Below, piece after piece: positions 56,752-64,000 of a stretch of 64,000 bases of DNA. The stretch is from Daedaleopsis sinensis. Lineage: Eukaryota; Basidiomycota; Agaricomycetes; Polyporales; Polyporaceae. The first letter of the stretch is position 1. Each line of letters begins with the position of its first letter. A model generated the notes under the pieces. That model was not told the DNA's origin and searched no databases. It saw nothing but the letters and a program-made list of their open reading frames with translations. Made by a program: the position numbers and the translations under genes. The stretch spans positions 372,001 to 436,000 of the forward strand of contig CM066307.1 of NCBI GenBank assembly GCA_033807695.1, read 5' to 3'.

Positions 56752-59628
56752 ATGAGTCGCAGACGTCGTCAACCTGTCGTCGTCCTTTCGGACAATGAGG
56801 ATGACAGTGACGCTGGAAAAGCGACTCAGCCTGCACGTACTCAAGATTCAACTTCGACTGCAGATCAAATCAATGAAGACAGCGCTGGCTCGCAAGCATC
56901 CACAACGACTGGACATAGGCGTACTCACCTAGGCTCTCATGCAGACTTGACTGTTTGACTAACCTATCCTCTTCGACAGCACGTCGTCAGGCCCTCAAGA
57001 ATGCCCTAAACGACAAAGGTCAGTAAACGGCATCCTTTCACTTCCTTCTTCCTGTCTATAGCCCAGTCATCTTTACAGTATGGGCGACACTTGCCCCACG
57101 CAAGCGTCAAAGGCACGAAACTTCCCGACTTGATGCAGTGCCGTCCAATGAGGTCAATAGCGCTGATCGCGCTCAAGGTAAGACTACGATCAGCCCGAGG
57201 CCACACTTGCACGAGTGTGATACGATACTCACCATGATTCCTCAGGTGTTGCCCAGGACACATCTCCGGAAGCCAGTGGTGGCGCTCGAACTCGCGAACT
57301 TACAGCTGCACAGTATCGTGCACCCGTCATGGCTTCCGACGACGAGGAACAGCCGGTCAGCATGGGCTTGGTAATCCGTAATGACCGTCGGAGTGCACAG
57401 GTCGGTGGTTCAGATGCGAAGAAGGGCAAGGCTGTAAGTTCACACTTCCCTGCCGTAATACTGAGGTTTCTCACCGATCGGTACCTTTAGCCTGAACGCG
57501 CACCCTCCTCTGGTCAGTCCCAGCACGTCAAACCTTCCCATGGCTCCCAGTCCCCTCCCAACCCAGTTCATACCGAGGAGCAGTCTTCTGGCGAAGATGA
57601 CGATCGCTCATATCATCCTGACGACGAGGACGGCGAGCACTCCGAGCCGTCTGACGATGAGTTTGAGCGCGTTCAAGGGCACACGTTACGTCAGATGCTC
57701 GCGTCAGAGGTGAGTCGACCTATTTCCTAAATCTGTATTCTCTCTTTGCACTTACTTACATGCGTGGTAGCGCCCTGCTTTGCACATTACGACTCAAGGC
57801 ACCTCCGAGGATGGCGAACAGGCTACGCAACAGAACCATAGCACTCGGCGGGCGGCCCGTGAGGCTAGTGCCGGCCCCAGCAAGAACGCTCGTCAGGATC
57901 AAGCGGAAACTGTACAACAGTTACGCTCCCCCGGTGCCTCGTCACACGCTGTAAGTCTGTGTTACAGGAAACTTTAGTATTGCTTATATCTGTATACTGA
58001 CATTATTGTGATTCGGTTGGCGTAGACATCCAAGAAGCGTAGCGGTGACGACCGCAGTGACACCGAAGACGAGTCTGCGCTTGTAAGTACCTATATGGCC
58101 AATATTCACTCGCAATATTAACATTGTCTATCCATATACTCAGCGCAAGAAGCCGAAACTCCCTGACGACAGACAAGATGTCGCACGCGCCAAAGGCAAG
58201 GCCAAGGACGGATCAGGTAATCCGCGCAGCACTTCGAAGTCCAGTACGAGCTCTGCCGCCAAGCCGAAGGCTGTCACGGCAGCAGCACGCCGACGCGAAC
58301 AGGAGGTGCTTACACGACTCAGCACTCTGAATGTATGGCTGAACTGATGCCATATTATTGCATAGATCCCAGTCATTCGAGAAGTTCTCGCTCAGAGCAG
58401 CACAATCGCTGCGAAAGCTGAGATCACTCGTGATGAAGTAAGAACTCTACCCATCTTAAGACTCATGTACCTGTGATTCGTCAATGACCGTCCATCACAC
58501 AGCCTGACGTCGAACCCGAGCAACAACCGCTGGATCCCAACGATGAGGATGAGCGCATCCACATCGTACCTCCAAGCCGACCGGGCGGGAAGCTGGCTCT
58601 GACAGAACAGTTCCCTCGTGTTCGCAAGACTCTCGGGCTCGCCATCGACACGACACAAGCGGAGCTGCTACTCAAAGATGCATTCCCAGACGGGCCTGGC
58701 AAGTATACGGAGCTCGTCCGCCGCATTCTCGTAAAATCCGCCAGACGTCTTGGCTACCAGGAGCTCGCAGGTCGAATCAAGACAACAGATGATTACGCGC
58801 TCTTTCTGTGCCAGATTGTATGTGTCGCCATCTTCTTAATCCCTCGTACTGATCATCTGCACTACCTACAGCCGGTCCAGCGGATCTCGACATTTAGGGG
58901 GAAGGTCAAAACCGTTACCGATGGCATCGTTGCCTCCGCCTACAACCTCAAGCTCGGCGACGAGGACCACGTGAACTGGCTCAAGACGAAAGTCCGGTAT
59001 ATCTATCCCCACGACTATGAGGTGACCTCTGTCCATGCTGCTCGTTTACGAGTCATTTATACTAACCCTCTTTTACAGAACAATAAGGTCAAAGGTAATG
59101 ACCCGTACGGGCTCCCCATCTTCGCGCAGGTCATGCGCACCCTTTGGTTCCGCTCGACGAAAGGATTTGGATGGGCCATCGCCGACAAGTTCACATCCTC
59201 CTTGCCTGACAAGCCCGGCGAGCGCGAAATTCCGGCCCCAATGCTCGCACTCGTTGCCACTGCGGTACGTCATGCTCAGCTATGTCTGACCCCGGACGCT
59301 GAAGGCTGATAATCTGGTAGATTTATGCATCTATCGAGGACCACCGGTACGACGTCTTTGAGGCCAGTGACTTCGCTGCGAACGACTTCGCTGGTGCCTA
59401 CAACGAGAACATCCTCGTTTTGTCGGCAATCCAGCGACAGGGTCTTGTAGAGTACCACGACTTGTTGCATCAGCTCTATCTCGACGTTTGGTATGTATCG
59501 AAATTAATCTTCAGTTGCATTTGCTTACTCTATTGTCTAGTGGAACCAAGTCGTCCTCGCGCGCTCAGCCGGGCAAAGAAAACGACGTGCTTGAGTTCCT
59601 GGACGTGAAAGGAATGGGCCGCAAGTAG
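56752..59628 (+). CDS. DUF6532-family protein carried inside the Plavaka element
   Basis: A multi-exon gene starting MSRRRRQPVVVLSDNEDDSD and ending DVLEFLDVKGMGRK. The N-terminal half is acidic, Ser/Glu/Gln-rich and probably disordered; it contains a SUMO-interaction-like core (VVVLSDNEDD) and basic patches. The C-terminal domain has AELLLKDAFPDGPGKYTELV, RISTFRGKVKTVTDGIVASA, KTKVRYIYPHDYE, YGLPIFAQVMRTLWFRSTKG, PAPMLALVATAIYASIEDHR and AGAYNENILVLSAIQRQGLV, matching the DUF6532 domain common in Agaricomycetes. It is divergent from the transposase, with about 310 bp between the starts. A TnpA-like accessory role or cargo status is inference. Confidence 0.8.
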
Positions 59629-60228
59629 TCCGAGTCGTGTTCAAGCCTCATATACCCGTCACCCCGGGCCCCCGCTGCTTCAATTATTGTACCTCAAGTT
59701 TTCTATCGTCTCCTCGTGCTGCGTATCTCGACATATGCCAGTGATATGATGACCTCCCCATATCTGGTCATCGTATACCCACACCTCTCCGATTGTCTGA
59801 CTCATAGTGTCCTTATTCTCACTCATATCTCCGTACTCGTTGCCGCTCCTTTCTGACAGTTCATATACGCACAGCTGACAATGCCCTCTTAGGCTTATGG
59901 TATCTACTAGTAGCTCTGGTATCTTCGAGTACATAGTACCCTTCGTCTCGTTTCACCCAAGGCACCCGATGTCCGGTAGAGCCTCACTCAATCCTTCGCT
60001 GCATACATCACTCATCCGTAGTATGTTTTCAATACAATATGACCGTTTAATGTACATCCTAGTGTGCTCATCGAACGAAAATGGGTGATAACATGCGGCA
60101 GATAATACACTAATACAGGTATAACTATCGCTTATGCTGCTCCTTTTCGGGGGGGACATAAGATTAGTACTCACCGGCCTAACTCGCTCATGAGCGCTAC
60201 ATTAGCTCTTATGATCTCTCCCCGAGCT

Positions 60229-60257
60229 CTCATCTGCCCGGGGGGATTTTGCAGATG
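60229..60257 (-). repeat. Right terminal inverted repeat of the Plavaka element
   Basis: 29 bp, perfect reverse complement of 52963-52991. A subterminal GCTACATTAG-type motif follows inside each end (about 52993 and 60196). Confidence 0.9.
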
Positions 60258-60259
60258 CC

Positions 60260-60523
60260 AACATACGCACTTGTGCGACGACGTTACCCTCAACTTCTTG
60301 AAGACGTACGCGTCGTACGCTGGTGATGTTCCGTCATATCTGGGCTACAACATCGCCTTTCACGCATCTTCCTCCCGAATCCCGATACTACGAATCGATA
60401 ACCATCTACGTCTACGATCCCTCCCCCGACCACAGCGAGGTCAATCGAGAGGCTGTCAAGGGTCATGATGATCCTCCTCCCGCACTCACGCTCTCGAGCA
60501 GCGCCAAGGGGGGATGGCTGTGA
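60260..60523 (+). pseudogene. 3' half of gene X (unit 3), beyond the Plavaka insertion
   Basis: It resumes similarity with LNFLKTYASYAGDVPSYLGY. A frame change follows before ESITIYVYDPSPDHSEVNRE, and it ends without the conserved GYDIRN terminus. The copy is therefore decayed as well as interrupted. Confidence 0.7.
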
Positions 60524-60900
60524 GAGGCTGTGAGAAGATGACGATGAGGCATCACTCTTAGAGTGTCTCACCGACAACGAATAGTGCATTTTGCGACGAG
60601 CCCGTACACGCGACATTTGAGAGTATTACTGCTATACCTCCTTGCATGCGGTGCGGCATGAGCAGAGCAGAAATTTGGAGCTGTCCGTGCTAATGAGGCG
60701 TGCAACGCGCTATTATGTGGCCTTCTGCGATCACACATGAAATGCTGATACGGAGCTCATCCGGGCACGTAAAGAGAGTGATACAATGATTATCGAGCCC
60801 AGCCATTCCCGTAGTAGTAAGCTCTTCACTATGCTAGCTGCTGATCCCCGGTCAGAAGATGTGGGCTGCGACACACGTTACTAATAACAAGTAAACATAC

Positions 60901-60955
60901 CGATGTCAGGCTCGGCGTCGTCTGGGGAATAACCCGATGACACGCTCGAAGGCGC
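60901..60955 (-). pseudogene. 3' stub of a fourth kinase copy
   Basis: This short stretch matches the 3' ends of copies A-C (compare 46160-46215). Similarity stops abruptly at 60955, where retroelement sequence begins. Confidence 0.65.
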
Positions 60956-61545
60956 TGATGAGCCTCAGGACCAGCTAGGCCCCGGAAACACCACGCAGCC
61001 CATCACTATTCGCGCCCTTCAGTCAATTCACGCAGTATGAAGACGAGCGGCTTCACAAGGAAGGCGAGCGACTACCGAAGGAGCGAGTACGGAGACATGC
61101 CATTCCAAGGGTCGAAGGAGCCGATGCCGAGCTGCCGGCGGCTGACCGAGGTCGCCAGAGCTCTAGCCAGGACAGAGGAGGCGATCGATCGAGGGGCTGG
61201 TCTAGGCGACCGCCACGGAGTCCAGCAATTGGTACGAAGGTCGTCGGAAGAGGCACAGAAGGCAAGGGAGTGAGGGGGACGGCCTTCCGAGGCCTATGAA
61301 GACGAGCGGATGGGCGACAGACGCGATCACGTGGTGACGCGCCACAAGACTAAGCGCCCTCGTGACCGCGGATGCAAGTTGAGCGGCGACATGATAGGCT
61401 CGGTGCAAACACCTACCTAACCACCGGAGTGCGCCGTAGGGGTTCAGGAGAGGAGGATCGCGACATGAGCGTGGGAGGAGCAGGGTTTCCTATGATTGGA
61501 CGATTGGTATGATAGTTGTAGTTTATTTGGCGACAATTTGTACAG

Positions 61546-61552
61546 TATATAA
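61546..61552 (+). promoter_or_regulatory. TATA box within the putative gypsy LTR
   Basis: TATATAA, followed downstream by a pair of near-palindromic GGAAGTTG/CAACTTCC stretches at about 61686-61723 that could form hairpins in the transcript. Confidence 0.5.
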
Positions 61553-62295
61553 GACGGCGAGATTGCAGCCCAGCAAAGCAGCGCAGTAGCTCCAGAGATC
61601 GAGTCCGAGTCCAAGAATCATCTAGTCGACACTCAATTGAAGACCGTTCGTCTTCAATCTCCTCTTGCAGACTAGCCTCACCCACGGAAGTTGCTTGACT
61701 TCCATCTGAAGTTGCTCAACTTCCTTGTCTATCGTCGACGGGCTACGTGAAGAAGAGCGACTACACCGGGAACCTGTCCTCCACCTCGCACCCTACTAGG
61801 TAGCTGATCTCGTGCTCGTTTGGGTGTGTGTTTCGCCCAGCGACCCAGAGTTACCCCATCATTCTGGAGCCCACCGCGAGGGGTACAAGAACAGTCTCCA
61901 CCGGTTCCGGCTCAAGAATCCCACGTTTGCGGCCGACGTGGAGCGAACGTATCCGTCGCCTCCATCGACAAACCGAACAGGCTTTAGAGGAAATCGAAGC
62001 AGAAGACCCCGAGAGAGCAGAGCAGATCACTACCGTTATCGAGAACAACTTCGCAGTTTTCGCAGATTCTCCGCTTACCGAACTAGAGGACGCTTCAGAA
62101 GACGAGCAGGAGGACATTGAAGTTCCGGACCATCCGTTCCTGACTTCAGAATCAATTAGTAACCCAAGACCTACGCTATCGCATACCGCAGGGGCCTTCA
62201 ATCTACCTAGGAACCCCCTTCCTTCCCTGCTAGCCTACGCCGCTCAGATATTACCTACGGCTCTACCACCCGTAGTACCACCTACAATCCATTCA

Positions 62296-64000
62296 ATGGC
62301 TAGCGCAGATCTATCAAAGCTACCGCTGCGTACGGAAAGGAGTGCGCCCCAATTCGATGAGGAATCCAAGGACACCGTCGAGCGGTACTTTGACGACCTT
62401 GCCCGCCTCCTGAAGAAGCATAGCATCACTGATGAACAAGCTTGCAAGGCGGCGGCGGTCGACTACATACCAGCGGGAGTCGCCAAGCGATGGAAGTCCC
62501 TGCCGACGTTCTCGGACACCCAGAAGACGTATGAAGAATTCAAGACGGAGGTTCTATCCTTCTACCTCGGGACGGATGCCCAGTACACCTGGACACTGCG
62601 AGAATACAATGAAGTCATCGGGGAAGCCGTACGTACGGGGATATCCAGCCTCAAAACCTACATGAAGTTCTACGGCAAATTCTATCCCATCTACCGGTAC
62701 TTGCATGCGAAGACCGAACCAGAGTTAACGGAGCGCGACGCGTCGACAGCCTTGCTACGGCTAGTTCCTATGCAGTACACAATGGCGGTATCCGCGCGGT
62801 TAGCACACCAGGTGCCTGCCAAACACAAAGAAGAAGCTTACACGGTCGCGCAAGTCCACGAAGCAATTTCCTATTGTCTGGCGGACGGAGGCCCGTTCGG
62901 TGGGATCGGAAGTTGGTCAACTGCGATGTCCGGTAACCTCGCTCAAGTCAATCCTCCGGCTCCAGCCATGGCCTCCACGGTTACGGTGAAGACTGAGCCG
63001 GATCTATCAGCCTTCAAGCGGGAAATGATCTCCATGATGAGTTCGACCATGCGCGACTTCGTGAGCCAGCAGAGGATGCAAGCCACGCAACCGCCGCAAC
63101 AAGTAGAACAATACCCTCCACCGTCACAACCTCCCCAGGGAAGGTACCAGCAGCAGCAAGGGGGCCTATACGGACATAATCCACCCGCTAATGACGAATG
63201 TATCTACTGTGGTCTGCCGGGATGCCGGTTGAAGACGTGCCCGAAAGTCGCAGAAGACATGACGGCGGGACTCATCCGGAAGGACATATACAACAAAATC
63301 ATCCTACCAGGAGGCGGCGTGATCCCTCGTAGTCTGCCGGGGAACTGTATGTGCGATAGAGTCAATGCATGGCATGAAAAGAACCCAAACCAACGAGCGC
63401 GAGGAACCATGAGCAACATCTATCAGTTCGAGATGCAGGAAGACGAGCGCACCTTGGAAGAGGAATTAGAAGTTCTCATGCACAAAGCCAACATGGTTAA
63501 AGAGCGCATGAACACTCGCTCGGGGCGGCAGGTTTTTGATGGAGTCGAGCTAGAGACGCGGCCTCGACGTATTACGCGCAACTCGGAGAAAGGGAGAGAC
63601 GACGCGCGGGCAGGGACACCCGTGCGTGATCAGCCGCCTCACCAGCCGACGAGAGATAAGGGGAAGGAGAAGGAGAAGGAGAAGCACGTTACCTGGGACA
63701 CGAGGGCAAAGGAGCCTGAAGAGACCTTCCATCCTTATGCACCGACTGGGGTACCCAGAGGCCAGGAACAGCCAAGGAAGGACGAAGCACCGGTCAGACG
63801 GACCGCAGCGATTGTCGATTCGACCGCAGAGGAAAGAGTCTTCAACCGAAGCTTCGGAGACAGCCAGAGCATCACGGTGTCACCAGCCGAGCTACTCAGT
63901 ATTTCTCCGGGGCTCCGGAAACGAGTGCATGAGGCCACAGCGCTCAGGCGAACGCAAGTCAGAGACGAGCAACTGCAGGAAGTGACCAACCGGGAAGGCG
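62296..64000 (+). CDS. Gypsy-type Gag polyprotein (partial, runs off the right edge)
   Basis: The frame from the Met at 62296 is open for 568 codons to the window end. It contains a capsid-like helical region (PQFDEESKDTVERYFDDLAR, YIPAGVAKRWKSLPTFSD, SSLKTYMKFYGKFYPIYRYL). A zinc-knuckle-like cluster CIYCGLPGCRLKTC lies near residues 302-315, followed by IILPGGGVIPRSLPGNCMCD, a Lys/Glu repeat, and SPAELLSISPGLRKRVHEA. This is the Gag layout of Agaricomycete gypsy elements; protease and polymerase would follow beyond the window. The same frame is open upstream to 61804 but has no Met there. Confidence 0.85.
   Translation, partial: MASADLSKLPLRTERSAPQFDEESKDTVERYFDDLARLLKKHSITDEQACKAAAVDYIPAGVAKRWKSLPTFSDTQKTYEEFKTEVLSFYLGTDAQYTWTLREYNEVIGEAVRTGISSLKTYMKFYGKFYPIYRYLHAKTEPELTERDASTALLRLVPMQYTMAVSARLAHQVPAKHKEEAYTVAQVHEAISYCLADGGPFGGIGSWSTAMSGNLAQVNPPAPAMASTVTVKTEPDLSAFKREMISMMSSTMRDFVSQQRMQATQPPQQVEQYPPPSQPPQGRYQQQQGGLYGHNPPANDECIYCGLPGCRLKTCPKVAEDMTAGLIRKDIYNKIILPGGGVIPRSLPGNCMCDRVNAWHEKNPNQRARGTMSNIYQFEMQEDERTLEEELEVLMHKANMVKERMNTRSGRQVFDGVELETRPRRITRNSEKGRDDARAGTPVRDQPPHQPTRDKGKEKEKEKHVTWDTRAKEPEETFHPYAPTGVPRGQEQPRKDEAPVRRTAAIVDSTAEERVFNRSFGDSQSITVSPAELLSISPGLRKRVHEATALRRTQVRDEQLQEVTNREG

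Larger units (their letters stand above)
52963..60257. mobile_element. Plavaka-type DNA transposon, 7.3 kb, apparently intact
   Basis: The ends are perfect 29-bp inverted repeats (52963-52991 and 60229-60257) beginning CATCTGCAAAATCC. The element splits a gene X copy, and its flanks both show CC (52961-52962 and 60258-60259), consistent with a 2-bp target duplication, though a run of C on the left makes this ambiguous. Inside are a full-length transposase gene on the minus strand and a divergent DUF6532 gene on the plus strand. Plavaka elements are assigned to the CMC (CACTA-Mirage-Chapaev) superfamily. The identical termini and an undamaged transposase frame suggest recent insertion. Confidence 0.88.
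45831..60955. repeat. Tandem segmental duplication of a gene X + kinase unit (at least four units, one split by a transposon)
   Basis: The same arrangement recurs: a + strand gene X, a shared intergenic sequence (recognisable near 45830-46160, 49090-49300, 50880-51180 and 60560-60900), then a - strand kinase gene whose 3' end reads as ...RRRRA-stop. Unit 0 keeps only the intergenic part plus kinase A. Unit 1 has gene X at 47797 and kinase B. Unit 2 has a gene X stub at about 50566 and kinase C. Unit 3 has gene X at 52845, split by the Plavaka element, with only a kinase stub ending at 60955. Divergence among copies is moderate, so the duplications are not very recent. Confidence 0.8.
60956..64000 (+). 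mobile_element. Ty3/gypsy LTR retrotransposon, 5' portion (continues beyond window)
   Basis: It begins where the kinase copy breaks off (next bases TGATGAGCC) and includes a promoter-like region, a leader and a gag frame open to the right edge. LTR borders and primer-binding site cannot be fixed because the 3' LTR is outside. 60960-61426 carries short open segments, with a 15-bp direct repeat TATGAAGACGAGCGG at 61036-61050 and 61295-61309. These could be LTR U3 sequence, or the end of another element joined head to tail. Confidence 0.7.

Noticed and set aside
60956..61801. Exact 5' LTR and primer-binding site of the gypsy element
   Set aside because: A TG start at 60956 and an end near 61797 are possible, but the 3' LTR is outside the window and part of the stretch looks coding, so borders were not assigned.
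1..64000. CRISPR arrays, rRNA and tRNA genes
   Set aside because: No regularly spaced repeats, rRNA-like blocks or convincing tRNA A/B-box and cloverleaf patterns were seen; CRISPR is not expected in a eukaryote.

Overview
The window is nuclear DNA from a basidiomycete fungus, most probably an Agaricomycete and plausibly a wood-decay polypore. The reasons are many short (about 45-80 nt) GT-AG introns in GC-rich genes, sesquiterpene synthases of the mushroom type, a Plavaka-type DNA transposon, a gypsy gag of the kind common in Agaricomycetes, and a WOPR (Gti1/Pac2) regulator. Exon joins were worked out by hand from splice signals and reading phase. Where I give exact exon arithmetic the phases close; otherwise the span is reliable but internal borders are approximate.

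Layout. 1-17 kb is a compact housekeeping block: the 3' part of a large P-loop protein, DBP9 (nucleolar DEAD-box helicase), an aquaporin, an ICT1-like GGQ peptidyl-tRNA hydrolase, TSC13 (very-long-chain enoyl reductase), ARV1 (ER sterol/lipid homeostasis) and GET4 (tail-anchored protein insertion). A 592-bp hAT-like MITE with a perfect 8-bp target duplication sits in the shared promoter of ICT1 and TSC13. At 19-19.6 kb is a small HSBP1 gene.

21-36.4 kb is bracketed by two related sesquiterpene synthases, one on + and one on -. Each has a TATA box about 120 bp before its start codon. Between them lie a 6.5-kb gene-free, GC-rich stretch leading into a WOPR transcription factor, then TFB2 (TFIIH p52) and a gankyrin/Nas6 proteasome chaperone. 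38.5-44.5 kb has an arrestin-like protein, an aldo-keto reductase and an acidic, RING-like protein with SUMO-interaction-like motifs. No P450, transporter or other tailoring gene was recognised, so the terpene synthases are not part of a complete classical cluster inside this window.

45.8-61 kb is a dynamic region: a tandem array of at least four units, each pairing an orphan + strand gene ('gene X') with a - strand protein-kinase-like gene. Three kinase copies look complete and all use a GC-AG intron that splits the catalytic loop. One gene X copy is interrupted by an apparently intact 7.3-kb Plavaka transposon (29-bp perfect terminal inverted repeats) carrying a transposase and a divergent DUF6532 gene. 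The last kinase copy is cut off by a Ty3/gypsy retrotransposon whose gag runs off the right edge.
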